Below, in pieces: positions 43,955 to 52,355 of a stretch of DNA of 64,000 nucleotides (within the stretch, counting starts at the first letter, position 1; each line of letters opens with the position of its first letter). Source of the stretch: Nocardia pseudobrasiliensis NBRC 108224 (GTDB taxonomy: Bacteria; Actinomycetota; Actinomycetes; Mycobacteriales; Mycobacteriaceae). The position numbers and the translations under genes are program-made. The stretch lies in contig NZ_BDBS01000009.1 in NCBI RefSeq assembly GCF_001613105.1, positions 1 through 64,000 on the forward strand, written 5' to 3'. Below the pieces are notes generated by a model. The model saw only the letters and a list, made by a program, of their open reading frames with translations. It ran no database searches and was not told the DNA's origin.

Positions 43955-46900
43955 TCACGCCCCCGGGGCGGCCGCCATGCGCGCGGCGAGGTTGTCGCCC
44001 GCCCATTTCAAACCCGCGGCATGGTCCTGGTCACCGGGAAATTCCGTCACCAGCGCCTGATACATCACCACTCCCGCCTCGGTGACGTCCACGGCCTCCT
44101 GCCCCGCCGGGAGATAAGCGCCGACATAGATCAGATTCGACGCGACATCGGCGCGCGCCTTCGCCTCGGCGTGGGTGAGCCCCGCCGCCAATTGCGCGGC
44201 CTCGTAGCCGAGTCCGTCTGCGCCGTGCGGATTTCCGGCCCCGTTGTACCGAGCGACCAGATTGTGCAGTGCCCACGACAGGCTGTCGAGATAGGCGAAG
44301 TTGTCGGGAAACGCGGCATGAAGATCCCGATAGACGGCGACGCCCGCGGCCGTGACGTCGACGGCCTCCTGTCCGGCCGCGAGATAAGCGCCCACGTAGA
44401 CGAGATTGGAGGCGACATCGGCACGAACGTTCTCGGCAGCCCCGGTAGTGACGAACCGTTCGGGCAGCCGGGCGGCCTCATGACCGAGACCCGCTGCGCC
44501 CTGCGGATTTCCGGCACCGTTGTGGCGGGCGGTGAGATTGTGCAGCGCCCAGGACAGGCTGTCGAGATAGGCGGCGTTGTCGGGGTGCGCGGCGTTGAGG
44601 TATCGATAGACCGCCACACCCGCGACCGTCACGTCGACGGCCTCCTGTCCAGCGGGCAGGTATGCGCCGATGTAGATCAGATTGGAGGCGATCGAGGATC
44701 GTACGTCGGCGGGTGGCTCGGTGGCGGTGAATCGTTCCGGTAGTTGGGCGGCCTCGTAGCCGAGTCCGTCCGCGCCGTGGGAGTTTCCGGCGCTGTTGTA
44801 GCGGGCGGTCAGATTGTGCAGCGCCCAGGACAGGCCGTTCAGGTAGGCGGGCGAATCTACCTGGGCGGCAACGGCATCGCGCAGTAGCTGGACCCCAGCG
44901 GCGGTGACGGCTACCGCCTCGTCACCCGCGGCAAGGTAAGCGCCGAGGTAGATCAGGTTTCCGGCCATATCGGCGGAATCGTCGGCGGTGGTCCGCAGGT
45001 CGCCGAGCTCGGCCAGCGATCGCTCGGCCTCGTAACCGAGTCCGGCGGATCGGTCCTGATGTCCGCTCGACTGCAGTTGCCGCGCGGAGTCGTTGAGTAT
45101 TCGAAGGCGAGCCCGAATCGCTTTGACCGACAATGGTTCCAGCCCGTTCGTCCGGCTGAACGCCGTGCTGAACACATCCTGGCCCGCATCGGTCAGGGTG
45201 GCCAACGCCATGCGCCAGGTTCGCATTCGATCGCCGTAGAGGCCCGCGAGATCGCTTGCGGGGATTCGGAATTCCTGTCCCCAGTGTGGGATCGCGCCGA
45301 AGGTCCGAGCCGCGGCGTGAACGTCGTCCCAGAATCCGGCGTAGATATCGTCCTGCCGCGCCCGGCCGGTCGCGATCTCGACCGAGACGCTCAGGTCGTA
45401 GCGCTGCATCGCGATCAGCGCCGAGGATTTGGGCGTGAACCGAATCCCTATGTACCCGAACACCGGACGTCCGGCGGCGAGCCGATCGCGCGCCAATTGC
45501 AGAATCGTGTCGATGAAGGATTGATAGTTCAGGCCCGCGTCGAATATGAACTCCGCGGAATTGCCGCTCTGCGCGCCGTCGAGTGCGTAGTTGTGTGTGT
45601 CGAGCATGTCGCAGGCGTGCCCCAGCCGCAGCACGGGACTGAAACTGTCGGCCAGCAATTGGGAGACCGCGGCAATGACCTGGGGTCGCCCCTGCGGACC
45701 GAGAACCGGATTGGTGGCGAGTCGATACAGAATGAGTACGATCGCCTCGCCGCTCGTGGTGCTGGACTGGAGGATTCGCTCGAGTTGCGGGCGGAAGTTG
45801 TCGACGAGCTCCTCCGCATTGTCGCAGCCCAGCGCATTCCCCAAGGCGATCTCCAGGTCGGAGTAGTCACCCTTGATCTGATCCCACAGCACCGGCCCGA
45901 TCTCCACTGGCGACCGCGGATGTTCGATGACGGCCTTCGCGACTCCGGTCGGCGGTTTCGGCGTGAGATCGGCCTGTCCGGTCCCGATCGGCACGGCCCA
46001 GCGCCGGGTGATCCAGCACTGGTCCGGGCGCGACAGATTCACGCCGATATTGAGGTGCCGCAATGGTTTCGCGGGACTGCCGTGCAAGCGCTCGGCGATG
46101 CGATGCAGTCCCCAGTGATCGATCCACGTCTGAAGCGACGCCAGCTCCGGGAACACATCGCCGACGGTCCAGACCGGCGTCGGCGCGATACCCGGATTGT
46201 CGAGGATGAATTGTTCCTTCTGTCGCTTCACGTACTCGTAGGCTTGTTCGAAGTAGCCGCCGCCCAGATCGGTGAACAGGGCGTCGAAGATTCCGGTCCG
46301 CTCACCCGCGCCGATGTGACTGTGCGCCAAGGTATCCCGAATGGAGGGCCAGCTGTGCTCGAGATTGATCTCGAACAGCGCGTAGTCCGGCACGACCTCC
46401 AGAATCACGGCATAGGCGACACCGGCGCGACCGACCGCGACCCGGGCCGCGTCGAACAGGTTGTCGTCGGCGGCGATTCGGGTCTCGGCGCACCACTGCG
46501 GTAGATGCTCGCGCGCCTTCTCACCGGGAAACAGCGGATCGGCGGGCGTGATCCACCATTCGATGCCACCCGGCCCGACCAGCAGTATCGCCCGGATCCA
46601 ATCACCGAGCGGCGACACCTCGAAATCGCCGCCGTGCGTGCCGGTCGACACCGCGCCCGACAGTGTCTGCCCGCCGCCCGCGCCCATCGTCGGCAGCGCC
46701 AGCCCGCACCGCTTCAAATCCGTGAGCAACTGTTTGATCTGAATCCCGGCCTCGACGAAGACGAAATGACGCCCCGGCAGATCCGCGGCCTCCCGGGCGC
46801 ACATCCGCGACAGCAGCAACTCATCGGCCCCCGGCAGCAGCCGTTCGGGGGTCAGCTGTCCGCGCGGCCTCGGATACGGCTGCGACAGATGCGACTGAAG

Positions 46901-47134
46901 AAAGGTCATCGCCACCAGATTGTCGGCAACGTGATTGGGCGACAACGAATACAGCGACCCGGCGGCGCGCAGCGACCGCCCCTCACCGGCGGCCGCCAGC
47001 ACCGCGGCGACCAGCGCGCCCCTGGTCCGTGGCGAATACAACTTCGCCTGGAAGGGATGCAACTCGAGCAGATCGGTGAGTGTTATAGGACTCTCGGTGA
47101 ACTCGTCGTCCTCGAGCGGACTCTGGCACGGCAT
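43955..47134 (-). CDS. FAD-linked oxidase (PCMH type) fused to four 92-residue repeats
   Basis: 1059 residues. Residues 30-260 are the FAD-binding PCMH domain: GEGRSLRAAGSLYSLSPNHV, MGAGGGQTLSGAVSTGTHGG and GRAGVAYAVILEVVP. Residues 260-690 are an oxidase-like substrate domain (GYIGIRFTPKSSALIA). Residues about 696-1059 are four copies of a 92-residue helical unit. There is no signal peptide. Start ATG 47134 has GAAGG 6 nt upstream. The oxidase part recalls sugar-lactone oxidases, but the substrate is unknown, and the fusion to TPR-like repeats is unusual. Confidence 0.8.
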   Translation of the reverse strand: MPCQSPLEDDEFTESPITLTDLLELHPFQAKLYSPRTRGALVAAVLAAAGEGRSLRAAGSLYSLSPNHVADNLVAMTFLQSHLSQPYPRPRGQLTPERLLPGADELLLSRMCAREAADLPGRHFVFVEAGIQIKQLLTDLKRCGLALPTMGAGGGQTLSGAVSTGTHGGDFEVSPLGDWIRAILLVGPGGIEWWITPADPLFPGEKAREHLPQWCAETRIAADDNLFDAARVAVGRAGVAYAVILEVVPDYALFEINLEHSWPSIRDTLAHSHIGAGERTGIFDALFTDLGGGYFEQAYEYVKRQKEQFILDNPGIAPTPVWTVGDVFPELASLQTWIDHWGLHRIAERLHGSPAKPLRHLNIGVNLSRPDQCWITRRWAVPIGTGQADLTPKPPTGVAKAVIEHPRSPVEIGPVLWDQIKGDYSDLEIALGNALGCDNAEELVDNFRPQLERILQSSTTSGEAIVLILYRLATNPVLGPQGRPQVIAAVSQLLADSFSPVLRLGHACDMLDTHNYALDGAQSGNSAEFIFDAGLNYQSFIDTILQLARDRLAAGRPVFGYIGIRFTPKSSALIAMQRYDLSVSVEIATGRARQDDIYAGFWDDVHAAARTFGAIPHWGQEFRIPASDLAGLYGDRMRTWRMALATLTDAGQDVFSTAFSRTNGLEPLSVKAIRARLRILNDSARQLQSSGHQDRSAGLGYEAERSLAELGDLRTTADDSADMAGNLIYLGAYLAAGDEAVAVTAAGVQLLRDAVAAQVDSPAYLNGLSWALHNLTARYNSAGNSHGADGLGYEAAQLPERFTATEPPADVRSSIASNLIYIGAYLPAGQEAVDVTVAGVAVYRYLNAAHPDNAAYLDSLSWALHNLTARHNGAGNPQGAAGLGHEAARLPERFVTTGAAENVRADVASNLVYVGAYLAAGQEAVDVTAAGVAVYRDLHAAFPDNFAYLDSLSWALHNLVARYNGAGNPHGADGLGYEAAQLAAGLTHAEAKARADVASNLIYVGAYLPAGQEAVDVTEAGVVMYQALVTEFPGDQDHAAGLKWAGDNLAARMAAAPGA
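43958..45043 (-). repeat. Four in-frame 276-bp repeats encoding TPR-like units
   Basis: Units at about 44768-45043, 44492-44767, 44216-44491 and 43958-44215 (last one short). Each reads G-L-G-Y-E-A-x-x-L, NLIY(L/I/V)GAYL.AG.EAV.VT.AGV, then Y-L-x-S-LSWALHNLTAR-N-x-AGN. The middle copies are the most alike at the DNA level, which suggests recent duplication. Confidence 0.85.
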
Positions 47135-47435
47135 CGCGCACCTTCTCTTCATTCGAACATGCGCAAGCACATGTGCTGGGTCCCCGACCTCCGACAGGGA
47201 CAAGTATGAGCGGGGCGAGTATTCATTTCAAGCTCGATTGCGCACATCGAAAGCACATGGGGTACAAGGTAATTGAGTAGTTCCTTCCAGGTCGAATCGG
47301 AAACAGAGCGGTATGTGTAGTGATACTCTTCCGCTCAGCAGGGCGGGAGTATTCGGTGGCCACGGTGCCGCAATTCAGTCGCGTTTCCAGAATGGCGCTT
47401 TCCAAAATTGGGCCCAATTCTTAGAGAGGCTAACG
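47135..47435. other. Intergenic region, lower GC
   Basis: 301 bp between the divergent FAD-repeat gene and the XRE gene. It is richer in A+T than its surroundings and should hold both promoters. I see no long palindrome, no RNA gene and no convincing small ORF. Confidence 0.4.
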
Positions 47436-48323
47436 ATGGCCAGTCCAACGCTTGCGAGCATGGCACTCGGGCGACAGCTGCAGAAGTTCCGGGAGCGGGC
47501 CGGGCTCTCACAGAACGCCGTGGCGCGGGCGGTGGAGATGTCGCCGCAGACCTACGGGCGGCTGGAGGACGGGGTGAAGCAGAACCTCACGACTCTGTTG
47601 ACCAATGCCCTCTGTGACACGTTGAGCGTGAGTGCCGAGGAGCGGCGGCAGTTGCACTTGCTGGCGGAAGAGGTTCGCAAGCAACACAAGTCCGGGGAGC
47701 GCGGCTGGTGGCGGCCGTACATCGACGATTTGGAGAAGAACTTCGCGTACTACCTACAACTCGAGGGGAACGCGCGGAAGATTACCTACCTTCACCTGAA
47801 TCTCGTCCCAGGCTTGCTTCAGACGACGGAGTACAGACGGCAGCTCGTCTGGGCGGAGTTCCCGCAACGATCGCCGGAGGAGATCGACAGGTTTATCCAG
47901 GTCGTTGTCCAGCGCCAAAAGCGGCTCACGGACTCGCAATTCGAGCTCGAGGTGTTCGTCCCGGAAATAGTGCTGCGGCGGCCGATCGGGGGGCCAGGCG
48001 TGATGGAGGACCAGTTGCACCATCTCGCTGAGGTGGGCCAGTTGCCGAATGTCTCCATCAGGGTGATCCGGGACAACCGCACGAACCCGATGATCTTGGT
48101 GGCGGACAGCTTCAACTTCATGACCTTCCCACCGCTGCCGAACACGAAGCTGACGCCTCCTCCGGTGGTGTACAAGGACGGATTCACTGGTGCGCTGTAC
48201 CTCATCGGAGAGAAGGAAGTGGCCAAGTATCGCGAGGTGATATCCATACTCCGCCGTGTAGCGTTGGACGAGGGCGCGACCAGGGATCTGGTCCTGACGA
48301 TCGCAAGGGAGTTCTCGTCGTGA
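47436..48323 (+). CDS. XRE-family regulator with DUF5753-like sensor domain
   Basis: 295 residues from ATG 47436 (GAGAGG site). HTH at 11-65: LGRQLQKFRERAGLSQNAVA and EMSPQTYGRLEDGVKQNLTT. The C-terminal part (YLHLNLVPGLLQTTEYRRQL, EEIDRFIQVVVQRQKRLTDS, VLRRPIGGPGVMEDQLHHL) is the DUF5753 domain of the BldD/WhiJ-like regulator group. It overlaps the DUF397 gene by 4 bp (GTGA). Such pairs are widespread in actinobacteria, and the small partner is thought to modulate the regulator. Confidence 0.9.
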   Translation: MASPTLASMALGRQLQKFRERAGLSQNAVARAVEMSPQTYGRLEDGVKQNLTTLLTNALCDTLSVSAEERRQLHLLAEEVRKQHKSGERGWWRPYIDDLEKNFAYYLQLEGNARKITYLHLNLVPGLLQTTEYRRQLVWAEFPQRSPEEIDRFIQVVVQRQKRLTDSQFELEVFVPEIVLRRPIGGPGVMEDQLHHLAEVGQLPNVSIRVIRDNRTNPMILVADSFNFMTFPPLPNTKLTPPPVVYKDGFTGALYLIGEKEVAKYREVISILRRVALDEGATRDLVLTIAREFSS

Positions 48324-48520
48324 GCATCGAGCTATCCAGCGCAGTATGGTTCAAATCCAGTCGAAGCGGTGGCCGCGAAGCATGCGTCGAGGTCGCCCAC
48401 CTCCCGGGCGGCATGACCGGCATCCGCGACTCCAAGAACCCCACCGGCCCAGCCCTCGTCTTCTCCCCCACCGAATGGGACACCTTCACCGCGGCAATTA
48501 CTCACGGCCGATTCGACTGA
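48320..48520 (+). CDS. DUF397 protein, partner of the XRE regulator
   Basis: 66 residues from GTG 48320. It has the whole DUF397 pattern: AVWFKSSRSGGREACVEVAH, then GIRDSKNPTGPALVFSPTEW and FTAAITHGRFD. The start overlaps the regulator stop, showing translational coupling. Confidence 0.92.
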   Translation: MSIELSSAVWFKSSRSGGREACVEVAHLPGGMTGIRDSKNPTGPALVFSPTEWDTFTAAITHGRFD

Positions 48521-48588
48521 CACCCATCCTTACTTCCGGCTGATACGAATTGCTCCGGGGTACGACAGCCGAGAAGGAGGAGTCTTTC

Positions 48589-48978
48589 GTGAAGGTGCTC
48601 TCAACCGTGGGCGTGTTGTCGGCCGTGATGCTGGCGGCCGCTCCCGTCGCACAAGCGGCCGACGCACAGGATGCCAATGCGGGAGTGTTCAAGGTCAGCC
48701 ATGTCGACGGGTCGGTGATTATCGCCTACGACTGCCCCAAGGGAGACAAAGCAACCATTACCGTGCAGGTGAAGGACAAGAAGAAAGACGATTCCGGCAA
48801 GGGCAAGGCCGAGAATTTGGAGTGCACCGGCAAGCCGACGTTGACGACTGTGGACACCGACCTCGACGACGCCGAACACGGCGACCCGGTCACCGCCGAG
48901 GTGAGCATCAGCGCCACGGGAAATGTGCCGGTAGATCGCAAGATCTCCGACTATATGGGCTCCGCGGACGATGCCTGA
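48589..48978 (+). CDS. Small secreted protein
   Basis: 129 residues from GTG 48589 with AGAAGGAGGAG upstream. Signal peptide: LSTVGVLSAVMLAAAPVAQA. The mature part (VSHVDGSVIIAYDCPKGDKA, TITVQVKDKKKDDSGKGKAE) is about 105 residues, beta-rich, with two Cys and a lysine-rich loop. Not recognised. Secreted proteins of this size follow and precede it, but on the other strand. Confidence 0.7.
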   Translation: MKVLSTVGVLSAVMLAAAPVAQAADAQDANAGVFKVSHVDGSVIIAYDCPKGDKATITVQVKDKKKDDSGKGKAENLECTGKPTLTTVDTDLDDAEHGDPVTAEVSISATGNVPVDRKISDYMGSADDA

Positions 48979-49044
48979 CAACCAGTAACGACCAGGGGCC
49001 GCCCGGTTGTCCTGGCCTGGCGGCCAAGACAACCGGATCACAAC

Positions 49045-49284
49045 TCAGCCCAGGCACCCCCGCTGTCTCAGCTCGGCAGCCGTATCGTCGGACAACATCA
49101 CCGACTCTCCCGGGCTGACCGACATGAATTTGTCCATGTCGGGCGTCTTGATATCAGCCTTCGTCGCGCAGTCCAACATCTGGGCGGTCACCGTGATGGA
49201 CTGATCGGCGCTGGCCACGCCCGCTCCGGACATGAGCGCACCCGCCAGTGCCACGGCAAAAGCACCTGCCTTGGCGAATCGCAT
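49045..49284 (-). CDS. Small secreted protein
   Basis: 79 residues from ATG 49284 with AAGGAGGAG 6 nt upstream. Signal peptide: MRFAKAGAFAVALAGALMSG, AGVASA. The mature part is about 53 residues with two Cys (MLDCATKAD, RQRGCLG) that could form one disulfide. Not recognised. Confidence 0.68.
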   Translation of the reverse strand: MRFAKAGAFAVALAGALMSGAGVASADQSITVTAQMLDCATKADIKTPDMDKFMSVSPGESVMLSDDTAAELRQRGCLG

Positions 49285-49398
49285 GAGATCTCCTCCTTCG
49301 AATCGCATTCGTGTGACTTTGCTCGTTACCTGGTCAAGCATTGGCAGGCTTCCCCGCTAGCGGGAAATTAACCCCGAGGTGGCCTCGAGGATCGCCGA

Positions 49399-49527
49399 AT
49401 GCGGGCGACCGGGCTCGCGGCGGCGCTCGAGGCCCTCGCAGACCCGGTCCGGCTCCGATTGCTGTCCGTATCGCCGCACCCGTATCACGCCCGGTATGAC
49501 AGCACGCAGGGGCACAATGGAACCTGA
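49399..49527 (+). pseudogene. ArsR-type HTH regulator remnant
   Basis: 42-codon frame starting MRATGLAAALEALADPVRLR, LLSV. LxALADPVRLRLLS is the hallmark first helix of ArsR regulators. After about 24 residues the homology ends and the frame stops at 49527. The rest of an ArsR gene is absent. It fills part of the 325-bp gap between the two secreted-protein genes. Confidence 0.5.
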
Positions 49528-49609
49528 TGAAGGTCGGCCGAAGGTAGCTGCCCGCCAACGGGTTTGCGCGTATGTTGCCTGGCGGCTAGTGCTCGGCAAA
49601 GGAAGTTCG

Positions 49610-50290
49610 ATGAGGTTCGTCGTCACGCTGTCGGTATCTGTACTGGCAGCGGTTTCACTGCTGTCCGGATGTAAGGCGACCACCGTGCCGGGAGCGCCGC
49701 CCGCGGGGCCGGTTGCGCCGGGTCCGATGAGTCCCGCTGCGGCGCAACAGATGTTGGATCAGCTGCCGATCAAGGGGCGGGCCCCGATGACGGGATACAG
49801 CCGCGATCAGTTCGGGGAGGCATGGACCGACGACAACAACGCACCCGACGGGCACAATCACTGCGACACCCGCAACGACATCCTGCGGCGCGATCTGGTC
49901 GACATCACACCGGCCACGGGCTGCCAGGTCACCTCGGGCACCCTGCACGATCCGTACACCGGCAAGACGATCACCTTCACGCGCGGCGCGAAAAGCACTG
50001 TGGTGCAAATCGATCACATGGTTCCGCTGGGCGATGCCTGGCAGACCGGCGCACAGCAGCTGCCCGCGGACCGGCGACGCGACCTCGCCAACGATCCCCG
50101 CAATCTACAAGCCGTCGACGGGCCCACCAACGAGCAGAAGGGCGACGGCGACGCGGCCACCTGGCTGCCGCCGCAGAAGTCCTATCGCTGCACCTATGTC
50201 GAACGGCAGGTCGAGGTGAAATCCGTATACGGGCTGTGGGTCACACAGGCCGAGCACGACGCCATCGCCGGGATCCTGCACAACTGCTGA
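49610..50290 (+). CDS. HNH-type nuclease-like lipoprotein (DUF1524/GmrSD C-terminal type)
   Basis: 226 residues from ATG 49610 (AAAGGA site). The signal peptide ends in a lipobox, LLSGC. The mature protein carries IDHMVPLGDAWQTGAQQLP, then ANDPRNLQAVDGPTNEQKGD and ATWLPPQKSYRCTYVERQV. This is the His-Asn-Lys finger of secreted HNH endonuclease-like proteins. CDTRNDILRRDL is the upstream family motif. It probably acts outside the membrane as a nuclease, perhaps in nutrient uptake. Confidence 0.85.
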   Translation: MRFVVTLSVSVLAAVSLLSGCKATTVPGAPPAGPVAPGPMSPAAAQQMLDQLPIKGRAPMTGYSRDQFGEAWTDDNNAPDGHNHCDTRNDILRRDLVDITPATGCQVTSGTLHDPYTGKTITFTRGAKSTVVQIDHMVPLGDAWQTGAQQLPADRRRDLANDPRNLQAVDGPTNEQKGDGDAATWLPPQKSYRCTYVERQVEVKSVYGLWVTQAEHDAIAGILHNC

Positions 50291-50332
50291 CACAGGGAGT
50301 GCCACACCCAGGCAGACAGGCCCGCGGCCACC

Positions 50333-50338
50333 TACGAT
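50333..50338 (+). promoter_or_regulatory. -10 box of a probable leaderless promoter (XRE gene)
   Basis: TACGAT ends 6 nt before ATG 50345. No Shine-Dalgarno sequence is present. Confidence 0.5.
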
Positions 50339-50344
50339 CCGAAT

Positions 50345-51175
50345 ATGGCTGCTTCCGAATTAGGCGACTATCTGCGGGCCAGACGGGCGCTCGTCGGGCC
50401 CGACGAGGTGAATCTGCCCACTGTCGGCCATCGCCGGGTGCCGGGTCTGCGCCGCGAGGAGGTGGCGCTGCTGGCGGGTATCAGCGTCGATTACTACGTG
50501 CGGCTCGAGCAGGGCCGCGAGGTCGGGCCGTCGTCGCAGGTGGTCGATGTGCTGGCGAGCGTGCTGCGGCTGGACGAGGACGGGCGCGGCCATCTGTTCC
50601 GGCTGGCGGGACTGAGCCCGCGCGCCCGGACCGACGCGGTATGCGATCGGGTCGATCCGAGCCTGCTGCAACTCATGAGCGCCTGGCCGGACAATCCGGC
50701 GATCGTCTACAACCGCGCCTACGACGTGCTGGCCTCCAATGCCATCGCCGACGCGCTGTTCCACGACTGGACCCATTCGCGCAATCTGCTGCACATCGTC
50801 TTCACCGATCCCGGGGCGCGCACGTTCTACCGCGATTGGCCCGAGGTCGCCCGCAATTCGGTCGCCGGATTCCGCATCGGCTACGGCGAGGCGCCGACCG
50901 ATCAGCGGATCCGGCAGGTACTCGGCGAAATGCTCGACCACAGCCCCAGTTTCGCGAAACTGTGGACCACCCATGATGCCCGGGGTAAGACGTTGGAGCG
51001 CAAGCGCTTTCACCATCATGACGTCGGCGAGCTCACCCTGACCATGCAGACCTTCGACGTTCGATCCGCTCCCGGGCAGCAGTTGGTCGTCTACCACGCC
51101 GATCCGGGCTCCCCCAGCGGCTCGGCCCTCGTTCTGCTCGGCACACTGGCCGCCACCGCCCGCGGAGGGGCCTGA
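50345..51175 (+). CDS. XRE-family regulator with MmyB-like ligand domain
   Basis: 276 residues. N-terminal HTH: HRRVPGLRREEVALLAGISV, then DYYVRLEQGREVGPSSQVVD. The C-terminal MmyB-like PAS-fold domain is shown by LMSAWPDNPAIVYNRAYDVL, FYRDWPEVARNSVAGFRIGY and HHHDVGELTLTMQTFDVRSA. Proteins of this group usually repress a neighbouring gene in response to a fatty acid or other hydrophobic ligand. Probably leaderless. Confidence 0.88.
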   Translation: MAASELGDYLRARRALVGPDEVNLPTVGHRRVPGLRREEVALLAGISVDYYVRLEQGREVGPSSQVVDVLASVLRLDEDGRGHLFRLAGLSPRARTDAVCDRVDPSLLQLMSAWPDNPAIVYNRAYDVLASNAIADALFHDWTHSRNLLHIVFTDPGARTFYRDWPEVARNSVAGFRIGYGEAPTDQRIRQVLGEMLDHSPSFAKLWTTHDARGKTLERKRFHHHDVGELTLTMQTFDVRSAPGQQLVVYHADPGSPSGSALVLLGTLAATARGGA

Positions 51176-51245
51176 CGCGATTCTCATACCCGGGTGCGAG
51201 GAGCGCTGATACCGCGGTCCAATGCGTCCGCGCGACACCGGTTCC

Positions 51246-51251
51246 TACCGT
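51246..51251 (+). promoter_or_regulatory. -10 box of a probable leaderless promoter (serine hydrolase)
   Basis: TACCGT ends 6 nt before ATG 51258. It also decides this start over upstream in-frame ATGs. Confidence 0.5.
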
Positions 51252-51257
51252 CGGGAC

Positions 51258-52355
51258 ATGCGTATACAAGCCCTTGCCGTCCCGCTCTGCGCGGCGGCGC
51301 TGCTTCTGACGGCCTGCACGGCGAACGCCGCCCGAATGGACACGGTGCGTGGCGATCTCGACGCGATGATCCGTTCGGGCGCGGTCGGGGCCGTGGCGAC
51401 GCTCACCGACAACGGCGTCACCACCGTCATGGCCACCGGCCTCGCCGACCTCACCGCCAAGTCGCCGATGCCGACCGATCCCACCGAACATTTCCGGGTC
51501 GGCAGCATCACCAAGAGCTTCACCGCGGCGATCGCGCTGCAACTGGCGGCCGAACACCGCCTCGATCTCGACCGGTCGATCGAGACGTATCTGCCCGGCC
51601 TGCTCACCGGCAACGGCGTCGACGGACGCGCCATCACCGTCCGCCAGATCCTGGGGCACCGAAGCGGACTGTCCGACCCGACCGCCACCGCCGACACGAA
51701 CGAGTACGAGGCGGCCCGAACCGGCCGAACCTACACGCCCACACAGGAAATCGCGCTCGCCCTGCGTTCCTCGACGCAGATAACCCCGGGCATCCGATTC
51801 GAATACTCCAATACCAACTACCTCATCGCGGGCATGCTGATCGAGTCGGTGACCGGCCGCCCCTACGCCGACGAACTTCGCGACCGCATCCTGATTCCCC
51901 TGAACCTCGCCGACACCTATCTACCGGCCACCGGCGACACGGGACTGCGCGAGCCCCACCCCACCGGATACGCGGTCGTCGACGGCGTGCCCGTCGACCG
52001 GACCCGCGTCGAACCGTCGCTGCCCTGGACCTCGGGCGCACTGGTCAGCACAGGAACCGACCTGAACCGCTTCTACACGGCATTGCAATCGGGTCGGGTT
52101 GTGCCGCAAGCCCAATTGCGGCAGATGCTCGACGGGGTGGATATGGGCCACGGCGACGGCATGTCCTACGGACTCGGCGTCGGATACACCCAATTGCCTT
52201 GCGGCACAGAATTCATCGGTCACGTGGGCGGGCTCACCGGATTCTCCGCGATAGCCGGGGCCACCGCGGACGGGCGCGCGGTCACCATCTCCTACACCGG
52301 CCAACCCGCCATCGACGACATCCCCGGCCTGCTCGCCCACGCGCTGTGTGACTAG
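51258..52355 (+). CDS. Beta-lactamase-family serine hydrolase lipoprotein (class C/DD-peptidase type)
   Basis: 365 residues from ATG 51258. Lipobox: AALLLTAC. Active-site motifs: SITK (FRVGSITKSFTAAIALQL), YSN (FEYSNTNYLIAGMLIES) and HVGG (FIGHVGGLTGFSA) in place of KTG. This pattern fits D,D-peptidase-like esterases rather than true beta-lactamases. It is anchored outside the membrane. The stop codon shares CTAG with the stop of the convergent decarboxylase gene. Confidence 0.9.
   Translation: MRIQALAVPLCAAALLLTACTANAARMDTVRGDLDAMIRSGAVGAVATLTDNGVTTVMATGLADLTAKSPMPTDPTEHFRVGSITKSFTAAIALQLAAEHRLDLDRSIETYLPGLLTGNGVDGRAITVRQILGHRSGLSDPTATADTNEYEAARTGRTYTPTQEIALALRSSTQITPGIRFEYSNTNYLIAGMLIESVTGRPYADELRDRILIPLNLADTYLPATGDTGLREPHPTGYAVVDGVPVDRTRVEPSLPWTSGALVSTGTDLNRFYTALQSGRVVPQAQLRQMLDGVDMGHGDGMSYGLGVGYTQLPCGTEFIGHVGGLTGFSAIAGATADGRAVTISYTGQPAIDDIPGLLAHALCD

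Noticed and set aside
43958..45043. 276-bp direct repeats as a possible mobile or integration-related repeat
   Set aside because: They stay in one open frame and encode protein repeats; no flanking mobile-element features.
51258..52355. True class C beta-lactamase
   Set aside because: SxxK and YxN are present, but the third motif is HxGG and not KTG, which fits the esterase/D,D-peptidase-like branch.
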